64,000 bases of DNA from Pseudarthrobacter oxydans (GTDB lineage Bacteria; Actinomycetota; Actinomycetes; Actinomycetales; Micrococcaceae), in assembly GCF_034258515.1 (NCBI RefSeq), contig NZ_CP139438.1, positions 1,240,001-1,304,000 of the forward strand, given 5' to 3'. Position numbers and translations under genes: made by a program. A model generated the notes under the pieces. The model saw only the letters and a program-made list of their open reading frames with translations. It ran no database searches and was not told the DNA's origin. Shown piece by piece: positions 8,101 to 18,699 of the stretch (position 1 is its first letter; each line of letters opens with the position of its first letter).

Positions 8101-9500
8101 GCAGTTCGCGGATAGCGGCGCACCTGAAATCCTGGCTGTCCGCAGCCGCGCCGGGAGCGAAACTGCCGTCCACCCGTTCCCTGGTGGCCGAGTACCAGGC
8201 CAGCCCGGTCACCGTTCAGAAGGCCCTGCAGACCCTCGCGGCGCAGGGCCTCATTGAGAGCCGCCCCGGTGTGGGGACGTTCGTGCGGGCTGCCCGGATG
8301 GCGCGCCCGTCCGACTACGGCTGGCAGACGGCGGCGCTCCGCTCGCCGCTGGTTGCGCTGCCGCCGGCCTCCTCCACCATGCGGGACGTGCCGCTCGGGG
8401 CCATCGCCTTCCACTCCGGCTATCCTGCCCGCGAGCTCCTCCCCGAGCGGCTGGTGCGGGCAGCCCTTACGCGTGCCTCCCGCGGTGACGCGGCATTGTC
8501 CAGGCCGCCCGCGGCCGGCCTGCCGGAGCTGCAGTCGTGGTTCGCCCACGAGCTCGGCGCGTCGACGCCGGCCGGAATTTCGCCGCCGAACCCAAGCGAC
8601 GTCGTCGTACTCCCCGGGAGCCAGAGCGGGCTGAGCTCCGTCTTCAGCGCGCTGGTGGGCAGGGGGCAGCCGTTGCTGATGGAGTCGCCGTCCTACTGGG
8701 GCGCCATCCTCGCGGCAGCGCAGGCGGGCGTCCGCGTTGTCCCGGTGCCCAGCGGCCCGGAAGGGCCGGACGCCGGGGAGCTTGCCCGCGCCTTTGACGA
8801 GTCTGGCGCCCGGGTTTTCTACGCACAGCCCAACTACGCAAACCCCACCGGCGCGCAGTGGACTCCGGAACGGCGCGACGAGGTCCTGGACGTGGTCCGC
8901 GCGAAGGGCGCGTTCCTGGTGGAGGACGACTGGGCACACGACTTCGGCATCACCTCCAGCCCCGTGCCTGTGGCTTCCCGCGACGATTCCGGGCACGTCG
9001 TCTACCTGCGCTCGCTGACCAAGAGCGTGTCCACTTCCATCCGGGTGGCGGCCCTTATTGCCCGCGGGCCGGCGCGGGAGCGCATCCTTGCGGACCGTGC
9101 CGCCGAATCGATGTACGTCAGCGGACTGCTGCAGGCCGCAGCGCTCGACGTCGTCACGCAGCCAGGGTGGCAGACGCACCTGCGCAGCCTGCGCCACCAG
9201 CTTGAATCCCGCAGGGACCTGCTGGTCACCAGCGTGCGGGAGCACATCCCCCAGGCGCACCTTGAGCAGGTGCCGAGAGGCGGGCTTCACCTGTGGTTGC
9301 GGCTTCCGGACGGGACGGACCTGGCGCGCCTGACCCGGGACTGCGAAGCCGCAGGGGTCATCATTGCCCCTGGCGACGAGTGGTTCCCGGCTGAGCCTGC
9401 GGGTCCTTTCGTCCGGCTCAACTACTCCGGCACGAATCCGGGCGCCTTCCCGGAAGGCGCCCGGATCATTGGCCGGATGCTGGAGCTGAACCTGGCCTAG
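8088..9500 (+). CDS. MocR-family transcription regulator (GntR helix-turn-helix fused to aminotransferase-like domain)
   Basis: A 470-residue PLP-binding regulator. Residues 1-70 form a GntR-type winged helix (IAAHLKSWLS...KLPSTRSLVAEYQ...TVQKALQTLAAQGLIESRPGVGTF), and about 100-465 form a type I aminotransferase-like domain with QPNYANPTGAQWT, DDWAHDFG and the PLP lysine in SLTKS (Lys about 312). MocR proteins usually act next to a divergent transporter or enzyme gene. The divergent EamA exporter, with overlapping start codons, is the obvious target. The winged helix begins almost at residue 1, so ATG 8088 (or TTG 8079) is required. It ends 3 bases before the convergent secreted-protein gene. 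Confidence 0.92.
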   Translation: MNNDSSSRIAAHLKSWLSAAAPGAKLPSTRSLVAEYQASPVTVQKALQTLAAQGLIESRPGVGTFVRAARMARPSDYGWQTAALRSPLVALPPASSTMRDVPLGAIAFHSGYPARELLPERLVRAALTRASRGDAALSRPPAAGLPELQSWFAHELGASTPAGISPPNPSDVVVLPGSQSGLSSVFSALVGRGQPLLMESPSYWGAILAAAQAGVRVVPVPSGPEGPDAGELARAFDESGARVFYAQPNYANPTGAQWTPERRDEVLDVVRAKGAFLVEDDWAHDFGITSSPVPVASRDDSGHVVYLRSLTKSVSTSIRVAALIARGPARERILADRAAESMYVSGLLQAAALDVVTQPGWQTHLRSLRHQLESRRDLLVTSVREHIPQAHLEQVPRGGLHLWLRLPDGTDLARLTRDCEAAGVIIAPGDEWFPAEPAGPFVRLNYSGTNPGAFPEGARIIGRMLELNLA

Positions 9501-9503
9501 CAG

Positions 9504-10028
9504 TCAGCCGGCCAGTGCCGCGCAGACGTCAGTGGCAGTCCCGGATGAACTGACCAGGGTCCAAACACCCTCGGTGCTGATGGTGTAAACGACCCTTCCG
9601 AGGTATTGGGTGGTGGAGGGGCCGGCTGGGATGTCCGTGGGGAACATGACGATGCCGTTATGCCCAGTGGCTGTGACGGTTCGGGAACCGTCGGGGTTGA
9701 CCACAGTATTTGACACGGATCCATCTGTTCTGAAGGTGATGGACTCGCCCGCCTCTGGATTGTCCGGGTCACTTCCGTAGTTGGTGTAGGTGAGCAGGAC
9801 GCCCTTGCCTGCGGTGATAATCCGGACGACATTGCCGTTCCGGTCAACAAACTCCCGCGTTTGAAGCTTGCCTCCCGTCGATGATATTCCGAGGTTGAAG
9901 TCCGCACAGCCCACACCCGCCGGGAGGATGTCGGGTTCGGCTGCCAACGCCGGCTGGGCCGGTGCAACAAGGGCAGCTGCGGCCAATGCGGCTGGGGCGA
10001 GGCCTCGAGTGATGCTGCTGGTTTTCAT
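9504..10028 (-). CDS. Small secreted protein of unknown function
   Basis: A 174-residue protein with a Sec signal peptide (MKTSSITRGLAPAALAAAALVAPAQPALA, cleavage about residue 29) and a mature, mostly polar beta-rich part (LTYTNYGSDPDNPEAGESITFRTDGSV). The mature part has two Cys (GVGCADFN near its start and DVCAALAG at the C-terminus), likely a disulphide closing the domain. I do not recognise the family. ATG 10028 has GAAAGGA upstream. The gene is divergent from the SARP/AfsR regulator with 238 bp between, so it may be its target (inference). Confidence 0.8.
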   Translation of the reverse strand: MKTSSITRGLAPAALAAAALVAPAQPALAAEPDILPAGVGCADFNLGISSTGGKLQTREFVDRNGNVVRIITAGKGVLLTYTNYGSDPDNPEAGESITFRTDGSVSNTVVNPDGSRTVTATGHNGIVMFPTDIPAGPSTTQYLGRVVYTISTEGVWTLVSSSGTATDVCAALAG

Positions 10029-10083
10029 TGTATTTTCCTTTCAGGTGTACCGGATCGTGCAAGTACAGGCTGACTCCGGGCGC

Positions 10084-10098
10084 TTAAGGGAGCCTTAA
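10084..10098. promoter_or_regulatory. Inverted repeat between divergent secreted-protein and SARP genes
   Basis: TTAAGG-GAG-CCTTAA is a perfect 6-bp inverted repeat 56 bp upstream of the secreted-protein ATG and 169 bp upstream of the regulator ATG. It is a candidate operator; SARPs usually bind direct heptamers, so another protein could be involved. The rest of the 238-bp gap shows nothing I can name. Confidence 0.4.
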
Positions 10099-10266
10099 TC
10101 ACGGCGCAAGCTATGGACCCTCCGCGTGCCCGGGAGCATGATGGGGTTGATGCAGTTCCCCAGGGGGCTCATCATGTGGCATGGCGGGCGCTAGGGGCCG
10201 CTGGTCGAGGAGTCCACAGGATCGGGAGTGTCCCGCTTCCGTGGCCGGTCAGTAGGGGGCTTGCCG

Positions 10267-13236
10267 ATGAGCGCTTTGTGGATCAGGGCCCTGGGTCCGT
10301 TGCAGGTGATTGCCGACGGCGTCCAGGTTCCCGTCAGCAGCCGCAACCTCCGTATTGTCCTCGAATGCCTGGCACTGCGCGCAAACTCGGTAGTGGCAGC
10401 TGACTTTTTGGCTGAAGCTTTGTGGGAAGGCCATCCGCCGGCGCATCCCGGACCGCAACTCCAGGTCTACGTGGCGAACCTGAGGAACTTGCTGGAGCCT
10501 AACCGCCCCAAGGGGGTTGCCTCGCGCCGCCTGGCCAGCAGGCCCGGCGGCTACCTCCTGGCTGTTGCCGACGACGAACTCGACCTGCTGCAGTTCCGCG
10601 CGCACCTTGCCGCCGGCGAGCATGAGGTGGGAGCGGGACAACTTGCCGGCGGCGCGGTCCGCCTGCGCCAGGCCCTGGACCTGTTCGAGTGCCCTGCGTT
10701 TCCTGACCTGGCCGACATTGAGCTGCTGGTCCCGGACCTGGAAGAGGTGGAGGAGGCCCGGCTGGACACGTGCCAGGACCTCTTCGACGTGGAACTGGCC
10801 CTGGGCCGCCATGCCAACGTGGTGGGGGAGCTCCAGCGGCTAGTATCGCAGCATCCGTTCCGGGAACGCCTGTGGGCGTCGCTGGTGCTCGCCTTGTACC
10901 GCTCCGACCGGCAGGCAGACGCACTGGCCGCATGCCGGACGGCGCGGAAAACCTTTGCGGCGGAGCTGGGCATTGATCCCGGCGTGCGCCTGCAGGAGCT
11001 CGAATCCCAGGTGCTGCGGCAGGATACCTCCCTTGCGCCGCCCACCGCCAACGAAAACCGCCGCCGCACCAGGCAGCGCCTAGACAACCTGCCTGCCGCA
11101 CTCACCCCCATGGTGGGCCGGGATGCTGAACTGGGGGAGGTTTGCTCGCTCTACCGCTCCGAGGGGTGCCGGCTTGTCACCGTCACGGGGGCGGGCGGGG
11201 CAGGGAAGACCCGCCTCGCCATGGCGGCTGCCAGCCGCCTGGGCGAGCACATGGCTGACGGCGCGGGCTGGGTCAACCTGTCCCCGCTCACCCAGGCTGA
11301 GCAGGTTCCGGGTGCCATCACGGCGGCACTCGGACTGGAGGCTCCAGCCGGCGAAGACCCGTTGAAAATCGCATCCCGGTTTCTCCAAGCCCGAACCCTG
11401 CTCCTGGTCCTGGACAACTTCGAGCATCTGGAAGGCGCATGGCCGGTGGTGCTGGACCTGCTCACCGCAGCTCCCGAACTCCGGATCCTTACCACCAGCC
11501 GGAGGCGGCTGGGGTTGCGTCCCGAGTACGAGTTTGAGCTTGAGCCGCTTGAACTGCCGCCCCTCGACCCGCCCCTGCCGCCGGCGCAGCTGCGGGAGGT
11601 GCCCGCAATAAAGCTGCTCCTGAGCCGGGGCAGGGCCGTCCGCCCGCATTTCACCGTGGATCCCGGAAACGCGCTGGTGTTAACACGCCTGTGCCACCGG
11701 CTGGACGGCCTGCCCTTGGCCATCGAACTGGCGGCGGCCCAGCTGCGGCAGCTCAGCGAACACGATCTCCTCGCCGACCTGGAGGTCAGCCTGGCTGCGT
11801 TGCCGGCCAGTTTCCAGGATCTTCCGGACCGGCAGCGGACCCTCACAGCCACGATGGAGTGGAGTTATCAACTACTGGCGGATGCGGAACGCGTGCTTTT
11901 GTGCCAACTCGGTGTTTTCGCCAGCGATCCAACCCTGGCCGCGATCGACGCTGTGCGCGGCCCCGTCCCCTCCGATGCGCCATCCACGCAGGAACTGCTG
12001 TCCGCGCTCGCGGACCAGAGCCTGCTGCGGCGCTACACGGACAGGTCAGGACGGCGGCGTGTGTCCCTGCTGCAGTCCATCCGCGAGTTTGCCCGCGACC
12101 GGCTGGCGCTGCTTCCCGCAGAGCCTGAAGTGCGGCGCCGGCACGCCGAGCACTACGTTGCCTTGGCCGAGGCCGTATGCCCGCGGTTGTGGGGCCGGGA
12201 CCAGGTGGACGCTTTCCGGACGCTGCACTCCGATGCGCTCGACCTCCGTGCGGCACTGCTGTGGGCGGCAGCACCGCATGGTTCAACGGAACTGGCCTTT
12301 CGCCTTGTGGGTCAGCTCTGGCACTACTGGGAGCTCACCGGAGACTTTGCCGAACAGCAGCGGACTGCAGTTGCGCTGGTAGAGGCAGTGCCGGATGCTC
12401 CACCGGAGCTTCGAGGCCCGGCGCTAAGCGGGGCCGCTACCTTGAGCTGGGCTTTGGGATGCTATGCCAAGGCGGCCACTCTTCATGGCTTGGCGCTGAA
12501 CGCGTTCCGCGAGACCGCAAACGCTTCTGCCAGCGCCTGGACGACCATGTGCCTTGCCGTACAGTCTGCATACCTTGGAGACAGTGTCGCCGCAGAGCGG
12601 CTTGCTGCGGACGCGTTGTCCTCTCCATCTGCCAGCCACCGCACCCGACTGTACGCACTAATTCTCCTGTCCCGCATGGCCTTCTACGCTGGCGAGCGGG
12701 CGCGGGCACTGGAGTTGTCCCGGCAGTGCGTAGAGCTCGGCCGGCCACTCAGTGACCGGTCGCTGCTGGGTGTGGTGCTCATCAATCTTGCGGACTGCAA
12801 CGAACAGGAAGGCGACTACGAGGCAGCGGAACGGCTTCTGCTGGAGGCTGTCAACGCGTCGCTGGAACTTGGTGCCCACGGCAACCTCGTTGCATTTCTT
12901 GAATCATTGGCCGGAGTTTATGCCCGGCAGAACCGCCTGGAGTTCGCCATCAGGTTGCTTGCGGCAGCTGACGCTTACCGTACGGATCACGTACGGCCCC
13001 TGGACGCGGAGGAAGGGAAACGCGTAGCAGCCATCATTGCAAGAGTCCGGGCGGAAGCCGGCCCAATCCGCTTCGGCCTTGCCTGGGCTGGCGGAAGAAG
13101 CCTCACCATAACGCAGGCGGTCAACGAGGTGCTGCAGGGCGCACACCACACCGGAGTCCCACCGGGCGCTGGCCACCCAGCAGACCGGTATCCGTCAACC
13201 CCGGAGAGCGTCGTGGACCCGGCCCCGTGGTCCTGA
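10267..13236 (+). CDS. AfsR/SARP-family transcriptional regulator with ATPase domain
   Basis: A 989-residue multidomain regulator. Order: OmpR-like winged helix (about 5-95), bacterial transcriptional activation domain BTAD (about 100-255; ELDLLQFRAHL ... FRERLWASLVLALYRSDRQADALAAC), a linker, an NB-ARC/STAND ATPase with Walker A GAGGAGKT (about 308-315), Walker B LLLVLDNFEHL (about 379-389) and the ILTTSRRRLGL sensor, then a helical TPR-like C-terminus. No C-terminal LuxR helix-turn-helix is present. ATG 10267 is preceded by AGGGGG at 10254-10259. AfsR-like proteins activate secondary metabolism or development in Streptomyces; no biosynthetic cluster is visible here, so the divergent secreted protein is the only nearby candidate target. 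Confidence 0.9.
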   Translation: MSALWIRALGPLQVIADGVQVPVSSRNLRIVLECLALRANSVVAADFLAEALWEGHPPAHPGPQLQVYVANLRNLLEPNRPKGVASRRLASRPGGYLLAVADDELDLLQFRAHLAAGEHEVGAGQLAGGAVRLRQALDLFECPAFPDLADIELLVPDLEEVEEARLDTCQDLFDVELALGRHANVVGELQRLVSQHPFRERLWASLVLALYRSDRQADALAACRTARKTFAAELGIDPGVRLQELESQVLRQDTSLAPPTANENRRRTRQRLDNLPAALTPMVGRDAELGEVCSLYRSEGCRLVTVTGAGGAGKTRLAMAAASRLGEHMADGAGWVNLSPLTQAEQVPGAITAALGLEAPAGEDPLKIASRFLQARTLLLVLDNFEHLEGAWPVVLDLLTAAPELRILTTSRRRLGLRPEYEFELEPLELPPLDPPLPPAQLREVPAIKLLLSRGRAVRPHFTVDPGNALVLTRLCHRLDGLPLAIELAAAQLRQLSEHDLLADLEVSLAALPASFQDLPDRQRTLTATMEWSYQLLADAERVLLCQLGVFASDPTLAAIDAVRGPVPSDAPSTQELLSALADQSLLRRYTDRSGRRRVSLLQSIREFARDRLALLPAEPEVRRRHAEHYVALAEAVCPRLWGRDQVDAFRTLHSDALDLRAALLWAAAPHGSTELAFRLVGQLWHYWELTGDFAEQQRTAVALVEAVPDAPPELRGPALSGAATLSWALGCYAKAATLHGLALNAFRETANASASAWTTMCLAVQSAYLGDSVAAERLAADALSSPSASHRTRLYALILLSRMAFYAGERARALELSRQCVELGRPLSDRSLLGVVLINLADCNEQEGDYEAAERLLLEAVNASLELGAHGNLVAFLESLAGVYARQNRLEFAIRLLAAADAYRTDHVRPLDAEEGKRVAAIIARVRAEAGPIRFGLAWAGGRSLTITQAVNEVLQGAHHTGVPPGAGHPADRYPSTPESVVDPAPWS

Positions 13237-13272
13237 CTCATGGTCCTGGCGCCGGTGTCGTAACCAGTCGGG

Positions 13273-13494
13273 TCAGTCCTTCGTGTCCTCGGTGCCCTCT
13301 TCCTCCGCGTGTGCCGCCTTCTCCCGGGCCTCCTGCTGGTGCTGCTCAAGTTTCGCTTCGGCATCCCTGCGCCGGTAGCCGATGGACCGGGCCTGTTCAG
13401 GGGTGGGATGCCGGTGCTCCCGTTCCCAGCTGTGGTCGTTGACGCCGGTACCGGGGACTACCTCGTCATCAGGATTGTTGGCTTCTTCATCCAT
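13273..13494 (-). CDS. Small acidic hydrophilic protein
   Basis: A 73-residue, highly charged protein with an acidic start (MDEEANNPDDEV), a middle SWEREHRHPTPEQARSIGYRRRDAEAKLEQH that looks helical, and an acidic Lys/Glu end. No Cys, no hydrophobic core; probably largely disordered or a single coil. GAAAGGG is 7 bases before ATG 13494. I do not recognise a function. It is convergent with the SARP gene (37 bp between). Confidence 0.6.
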   Translation of the reverse strand: MDEEANNPDDEVVPGTGVNDHSWEREHRHPTPEQARSIGYRRRDAEAKLEQHQQEAREKAAHAEEEGTEDTKD

Positions 13495-13533
13495 ATTCAA
13501 ACCCTTTCACAGTCCCGGTGCGGATAGTAGGGC

Positions 13534-14085
13534 CTACGCCCCGAGCCGCCCGTAGGTGCTGATCACGTTGCCTTTGCTGGTCCGGGACGCGTCCTGCAGT
13601 ACCAGCCGGGTGGCGGGGTCGCCGTCCTGGAACAGGCGCCGGCCGGTTCCCGCGATCACCGGGTGGGTCATGAGGGTCAGCGAGTCCAGCAGCCCGGCGA
13701 ACAGCAGCTGACGGGTCACCGAAATGCTGCCGCACACGGCCATCTCGCCGCCGTCGCGCTCCTTCAACCCCGCCACGAACTCCTCCAGCGGCGCGTCCAT
13801 CAGCTGCGAGTTCTGCCATTCCAGCGGCGCCGCCAGCGTCCGGGACGCCACGAACTTCTCCACCGGGTTGATGAACGCGGCGAAGTCCTCGTCCACGGAC
13901 GCGTTTGGCCAGTAGGCGGCCCACTCCTGGTAGCTGACCCGGCCCAGCACCACCGTCTCCACTGTTTCCATCATGGTGGTCAGGCCGGCTCCCAGCTCGT
14001 CGTCGAAGCTGTCGAACTGGAACTTGTACGGATCGGAGACCACCCCGTCCACTGAGTGGAACAAGCCGGCAGTGACTTTGCGCAT
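13534..14085 (-). CDS. Dihydrofolate-reductase-like (RibD C-terminal) family protein
   Basis: A 183-residue protein with the RibD C-terminal/DHFR-like fold: KVTAGLFHSVDGVVSDP at the start, VVLGRVSYQEWAAYWP, FVASRTL and the C-terminal HPVIAGTGRRLFQ. Such stand-alone proteins are common in actinobacteria; they probably bind NADPH but their substrates are generally unknown and they are not the folate-cycle enzyme. GGAGGT lies 4 bases before ATG 14085. An alternative start at 14145 lacks a site. Confidence 0.88.
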   Translation of the reverse strand: MRKVTAGLFHSVDGVVSDPYKFQFDSFDDELGAGLTTMMETVETVVLGRVSYQEWAAYWPNASVDEDFAAFINPVEKFVASRTLAAPLEWQNSQLMDAPLEEFVAGLKERDGGEMAVCGSISVTRQLLFAGLLDSLTLMTHPVIAGTGRRLFQDGDPATRLVLQDASRTSKGNVISTYGRLGA

Positions 14086-14294
14086 GGGGACCTCCAGAGT
14101 GGCTTTCGAGTGGACAGGCACCACGCTAGTGCGCCCTCCCGCCACGCGGAAGATCCCTGCTGGAATGCACGACGCCGGCCGCTCCAGTTACGTTCGTCAC
14201 TCGCCGCGGCGTCTTGCGCGGTTTCGCCGATTCCGGGCCCCATACTTGTGGTGAGCGGCCGTTGCCGCGCCCCCGGCCAGGCAGGAGGAAGTGC

Positions 14295-14735
14295 ATGGAA
14301 ACCCTGAAAAAAATCGTGACCAACCAGTATTTCCCGGCCGGTGCAGTCCTTACTGCCGTCCTGCTCTTCTGGGCCGTGGGACTCTTGGGCGGGCTGTCCC
14401 TCCTGAACAACAACCAGCCGCCGCTGACAACGCTCACCTGGATGCTGTTTGTCTACATGGCTGCGGTGCTCACCCCTCTCGCCGGCGCAGTGGCCGCCGT
14501 CGACCTGGTCCGGCGCTGGCGGCGCAACCGCACAACTGAAGCATCGGGCGCAGCTGAAGCATCGGGCGCCATTGAAGCTGCGCCGGCATCGGAGCCGGAT
14601 GTTCCAGCCGAAGAAGGATCTGCCGCCCAGCCCGTGCCGGTTCAGGACCAGCCGGTTCAGGACCAGCCGGGACAGCAGCGCCCAATACAGCAGACGCCGG
14701 TCCAGCAGAAGCCTGGCTCCAAGAAAGCTGCCTAG
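14295..14735 (+). CDS. Two-helix membrane protein with repetitive Gln/Pro-rich tail
   Basis: A 146-residue protein with two hydrophobic segments (about 15-37 and 46-71) and a disordered tail. The tail has short tandem repeats at both levels: EASGA/AEASGA and VQDQP/VQDQP, followed by QQxPxQ runs and a Lys-rich end. AGGAGG (14283-14288) is 6 bases before ATG 14295. Function unknown. Its stop overlaps the stop of the convergent diguanylate cyclase gene by four bases (14732-14735). Confidence 0.78.
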   Translation: METLKKIVTNQYFPAGAVLTAVLLFWAVGLLGGLSLLNNNQPPLTTLTWMLFVYMAAVLTPLAGAVAAVDLVRRWRRNRTTEASGAAEASGAIEAAPASEPDVPAEEGSAAQPVPVQDQPVQDQPGQQRPIQQTPVQQKPGSKKAA

Positions 14736-15649
14736 CCGGATTGCCGGGCCAGTTCCACCCGGTTACGCCCCCGGGCTTTGGCCGCATACAGGGCCGCATC
14801 GGCCTCGCCCAGGAGGGTAACCGCATCCACCCGGTGCTCTGCCGTGAACGCGGAGATCCCCGCACTGAGCCGCAGTTGGCCGGACGGATCGCCGGCGTGC
14901 TCGATCGCCAGGTTCCGAACAGCATCCAGTGCCCGCTCCATGAGTGCCTTCGCGCCGGATACCGACTGCTTGGGCAGGACCAGCAGGAACTCCTCCCCGC
15001 CGAAGCGGTACACGCCGTCGCTCTTGCGAACGGAGCCGAGCAGCGCTTCCGCCACCGCCCGCAGGGCCTGGTCTCCTGCAGGGTGGCCGTACAGGTCGTT
15101 ATAGGTCTTGAAGTTGTCCACATCGCACATGGCCAGGCTGTACCTTTCCCCGTACCGAACGCTCCACTGGTGGAGCTGTTCCAGATCCTCCGAGAGCTTC
15201 AGCCGGTTGTGCAGGCCTGTCAGCGGATCTGTGCGCGCCTGCCGGGCAAGGACCCTGCGGTAATGCGCCAGGTCCGCATGGAGGGTGGTGACGCGCAGCG
15301 CCACCAGCAGCCGGGCCTGCAGCACAAAAGGGTCCAACGGCTTGGTGACGTAATCGTCTGCCCCGGCCTTGAGCCCGGCCAGGATGTCCTCGCGGGACCC
15401 CTGCGACGTCAGCAGGACGACGTAGGTGTAAAGGTCCTCCTCGCGCTCTCGGATGGCCCGGCACAAGGCCAACCCGTCCATTCCAGGCATCACCCTGTCC
15501 GTTACCACCACATCGGGTTGGTGCTCCAGGTACAGGGCCCAGGCCTGGTCGCCGTCGGCGGCTGCCAGGCAGTCATGCCCGGAACGCTCGACGGCGGCCC
15601 TTGCCACCATCAGCGATCCCGGATCGTCGTCAGCCACCAGCACCTTCAC
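14732..15649 (-). CDS. Response regulator with diguanylate cyclase (GGDEF) output
   Basis: A 305-residue PleD/WspR-like protein that makes cyclic-di-GMP when phosphorylated. Receiver domain at 1-120 has the acidic pocket ADDDP (6-10), phospho-acceptor Asp51 ([11 protein letters not shown]) and Lys103 (VTKP). The GGDEF domain (about 135-300) has an intact GGEEF active motif (from about residue 216) and, exactly five residues before it, RKSD, matching the inhibitory RxxD I-site, so product inhibition is expected. The start is GTG 15649, overlapping the stop of the hybrid kinase gene upstream as GTGA; the two are translationally coupled and the kinase is the likely phosphate donor. Confidence 0.95.
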   Translation of the reverse strand: MKVLVADDDPGSLMVARAAVERSGHDCLAAADGDQAWALYLEHQPDVVVTDRVMPGMDGLALCRAIREREEDLYTYVVLLTSQGSREDILAGLKAGADDYVTKPLDPFVLQARLLVALRVTTLHADLAHYRRVLARQARTDPLTGLHNRLKLSEDLEQLHQWSVRYGERYSLAMCDVDNFKTYNDLYGHPAGDQALRAVAEALLGSVRKSDGVYRFGGEEFLLVLPKQSVSGAKALMERALDAVRNLAIEHAGDPSGQLRLSAGISAFTAEHRVDAVTLLGEADAALYAAKARGRNRVELARQSG

Positions 15650-18600
15650 GTTGCCGCCTTCAACGCCGCGTCCAGTCCTGCGTCCAGCAGCCGCAGTTCC
15701 GCCTCGAGACGGCGGATCAGTACCGGGCCGTCTCCGTCCCTTCCGCTGCGACCTATCCGTTCGAGTTCTGCACAGGTCCCTGCTACTTGTGCCGCCCCGA
15801 TATTGGCAGCCGCCCCCTTCAGCGCGTGAGCCGCACTGGCAAGTGCGGGCCCGTCGCCGTCGGTTACTGCTGCGTTCAGAGCCGCGAGGCGTCCGGGGAC
15901 CGCCCGCCTGAACGCGGCCGCCGCCTCGGGCAGCAGGCCCAGGCCGTCGCCGGGCCCCAGGTCCCGCAGGATGGCAAGCCTGTCCTGGTCCAGGACCGGA
16001 GTGGCTTCGGGGGCGGCAGGAGCCCGGACCCCGGTGACGGCAAGCGGGTGCGGGGCAGGTTGGGGGACCGGCCGGGGCTCGGGTTCCGGAACCCAGCGTG
16101 CCAGCGTGGCTTCCAGCGCGGCGGCATCAACGGGCTTGGCGAGGTAGTCGTCCATACCGGCTGCCAGGCAGCGTTCCCGGTCGCCGTCCAGCGCCCCCGC
16201 CGTCATGGCAATGATCGGCAGGCGGGTATGGGTGCCCGCCCTGCCGCGGATCTGCCGCGTTGCCTCGAAACCGTCCATCACCGGCATGTGGCAGTCCATC
16301 AGCACGGCCGAGTACCTGGAATCCGCCGTGGCGCTGAGGGCCTCGGCGCCGTTGGACACCACGTCCACGGCATAGCCGAGTCCGCTGACCGTTGCGCGGG
16401 CCACTAGCTGGTTCACCTCGTTGTCCTCCACCACCAGGATGCGTCCCTTCGACGGCCCGTCCGCCACCGGCGCCGGCTGTGCTGAACCGGCGGCCGGAAC
16501 GGAAGGCTCGTGCGTAGACATGAGCCGGACCAGCCGGTTGTAGAACTCGGAGCTCCGGACCGGCTTCATGAGCCATTCGCGCACCCCGGCATCCGTGATC
16601 TCGGCCGCGTTGACCTGCATGGTGGACGTGAGCACAATCAATTCGATGTCCGCCAGTCCGGGTTCGGCCTTCAGGCGCCGCGCCAGCGCCAGCCCGTCCA
16701 TGCCCGGCATGCACAAGTCCAGGACCGCCAGGTGGAACGGGTTCCCGGCGGTGTGCGCCTCGCGGGCACGCACCAAGGCTGAGGCCGCATCGGGGAATAC
16801 TTCCGGTTGCAGCAGCCAGCCGCGCAACTGGGATTCGAGGACCAGCCTGTTGGTGGCGTTGTCATCCACCACCAAAACCCGAAGGCCGCTCAGGAAGCCG
16901 GCCGCCGGAACCGGGTCCGTGGACGGCGGCGCCACTGGCAAGGGCAGCCGGAACCGGAAGGTGCTGCCCTTCCCCGGAGCGCTCTCCACGGCAATTTCGC
17001 CATCCATCGCATCGGCCAGGCGGCGGCAGATGGCAAGGCCCAGCCCGGTACCGCCGTATCTCCGGGTGGTGGAGGCATCGGCCTGGGAGAACGACTGGAA
17101 AAGCCTGCGGTGCTGGGAAGGGTGGATCCCGATGCCGGTGTCACGCACTTCGAAGCACGCCATGGCGGTGCTTCCGGGTGCCGCTCCGGGGTTCTCCGTT
17201 GTGACTCTGATGGACACCTCGCCCGACGCCGTGAATTTCACCGCGTTGGAGGCAAGATTAAGGAGGACCTGCCGGATCCGGCCGGAGTCACCCACCAGCC
17301 GTACCGGGACGTCCGGCTCGCAGTAGGCGATCAGCTCCAGGCTCTTGGCCTGTGCCGGTTCCGCCAGGAGCCCGGCCACCTCCTCCACCAACGTGCGCGG
17401 ATCAAAGGGACGCGACTCCAGGTCAACCTTGCCGGCCTCCAGCTTGGAGAAATCGAGGATGTCATTGATCAGGGCCAGCAATGCCTCACCCGCGCTCTTG
17501 ACGCCTTCCGCGTACTGCTTCTGGGTCTGGTCCAGCGGGGTCTCCAGCAACAGGGCTGTAAGGCCCACCACGCCGTTCATGGGGGTACGGATTTCATGGC
17601 TCATGGTGGCCAGGAACTCCGACTTCAGGCGGCTGGACTCCATCGCTGCCTCCCGGGCCGCTTCGAGCTCCTTTGTGCGGACGGCCACCTCGTCCTCCAG
17701 CCGCGTGGTGAGGGTGATGTTCTCAAAAATGATCAGCACCTGCCGGACCAGGACAAACACCAGCACGGCAGCGCCCACCACCAGCAGGAACGGCTCGAGT
17801 TCGTCCATGTGGGGCTCCGCGAACAGCACCACCGCCATGAGGAGCGGGACGTACGGCAGCAACTCCAGGGCGAGGGTGTAGCCAGTCCGGTCCGTCCCCG
17901 CGCTTTCCTCGTACGGTGCCAGCGGGGCAAGGGCGATCAGGAGGAAGGCGATGATCCATCCCAGGGCGAGGGGCGACCCGGTGGTGCCGGTAACGCCGTC
18001 GAACGTCATCCGCACGTAGATGCTGTCCGTCACGGCCAGTACCAGCAGGCCGCTCCCCAGGAACAGCCAGGGCCGCCGCTCGCCCGGCTGGCGACGCATG
18101 GCAAGGACCAGCACCAGGGACGTAATCACCAGGTCCGCCACGGGGTAGGCCATCCCGATGAGCCGCGCCAGCGGATCGCCCTCGGCCTCGAAGGCCTGCC
18201 CAAGCACCATGTACCAGCTGACCACCAGGACGGAACCGGCAATCACCGCAGCGTCCATGACCGCCCGGTACAGCGCCACCGCGTGGTTGCCGCTGCGCCG
18301 CCTGAAGGCAAAAAGAGCCGCGACTGCGGGCACCGAGTAACCGATGAACAGGGCATCCGCCAGGGAGGGGAACGGATATACGTGGTTGTTCGCGAGGCCG
18401 TAGAAGGCGTAAAGGGCCATTCCGGCGGCCCACAAAAAGGCCGCGACAGCCATGAAGGTCCAGGCCCTGGCATTGACGCCCCGGCGCAGCGCGGCGCGGG
18501 TGCAGCTTGCTCCGGCAAGCAGGGAAGCTGCGAGGATCAGGAAGTCACCGGTCACGAGGGCGGCCGGAGATCCGCTGTTCACGGCAAGGAACAGCCCGAG

Positions 18601-18699
18601 CGCAGCCAAGGCTGCGGCCGTGCACAGCGCCGGCCATTTTAGCGGCGCCATGCTGCTGCCGCCGGCGGACCGCCGCTGCGGGAGACCAGTCTGAGACAC
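15646..18699 (-). CDS. Membrane hybrid sensor histidine kinase (HisKA-HATPase-REC-REC-HPt)
   Basis: A 1017-residue multistep phosphorelay kinase. The N-terminal half (about 17-310) has eight or nine hydrophobic segments forming a membrane sensor; a coiled segment follows, then HisKA with SHEIRTPMN (His about 368), HATPase_c ([28 protein letters not shown]), receiver 1 (Asp about 660, [10 protein letters not shown]), receiver 2 (Asp about 801, [11 protein letters not shown]) and a C-terminal HPt domain ([13 protein letters not shown], His about 958). I chose GTG 18699 because AGGGGGAGGT sits about 6 bases upstream; an ATG at 18651 has no such site. The 3' end overlaps the diguanylate cyclase gene by four bases, so the relay probably feeds cyclic-di-GMP synthesis. 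Signal sensed unknown. Confidence 0.93.
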   Translation of the reverse strand: MSQTGLPQRRSAGGSSMAPLKWPALCTAAALAALGLFLAVNSGSPAALVTGDFLILAASLLAGASCTRAALRRGVNARAWTFMAVAAFLWAAGMALYAFYGLANNHVYPFPSLADALFIGYSVPAVAALFAFRRRSGNHAVALYRAVMDAAVIAGSVLVVSWYMVLGQAFEAEGDPLARLIGMAYPVADLVITSLVLVLAMRRQPGERRPWLFLGSGLLVLAVTDSIYVRMTFDGVTGTTGSPLALGWIIAFLLIALAPLAPYEESAGTDRTGYTLALELLPYVPLLMAVVLFAEPHMDELEPFLLVVGAAVLVFVLVRQVLIIFENITLTTRLEDEVAVRTKELEAAREAAMESSRLKSEFLATMSHEIRTPMNGVVGLTALLLETPLDQTQKQYAEGVKSAGEALLALINDILDFSKLEAGKVDLESRPFDPRTLVEEVAGLLAEPAQAKSLELIAYCEPDVPVRLVGDSGRIRQVLLNLASNAVKFTASGEVSIRVTTENPGAAPGSTAMACFEVRDTGIGIHPSQHRRLFQSFSQADASTTRRYGGTGLGLAICRRLADAMDGEIAVESAPGKGSTFRFRLPLPVAPPSTDPVPAAGFLSGLRVLVVDDNATNRLVLESQLRGWLLQPEVFPDAASALVRAREAHTAGNPFHLAVLDLCMPGMDGLALARRLKAEPGLADIELIVLTSTMQVNAAEITDAGVREWLMKPVRSSEFYNRLVRLMSTHEPSVPAAGSAQPAPVADGPSKGRILVVEDNEVNQLVARATVSGLGYAVDVVSNGAEALSATADSRYSAVLMDCHMPVMDGFEATRQIRGRAGTHTRLPIIAMTAGALDGDRERCLAAGMDDYLAKPVDAAALEATLARWVPEPEPRPVPQPAPHPLAVTGVRAPAAPEATPVLDQDRLAILRDLGPGDGLGLLPEAAAAFRRAVPGRLAALNAAVTDGDGPALASAAHALKGAAANIGAAQVAGTCAELERIGRSGRDGDGPVLIRRLEAELRLLDAGLDAALKAAT

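Noticed and set aside
10113..10403. Short plus-strand frame in the start of the SARP gene
   Set aside because: Overlaps the well-supported N-terminal winged helix in another frame and has no homology signal or ribosome-binding site.
16807..18642. 611-codon frame opposite the hybrid kinase
   Set aside because: Gln/His/Arg/Gly-rich mirror of the kinase; no motif or start signal.
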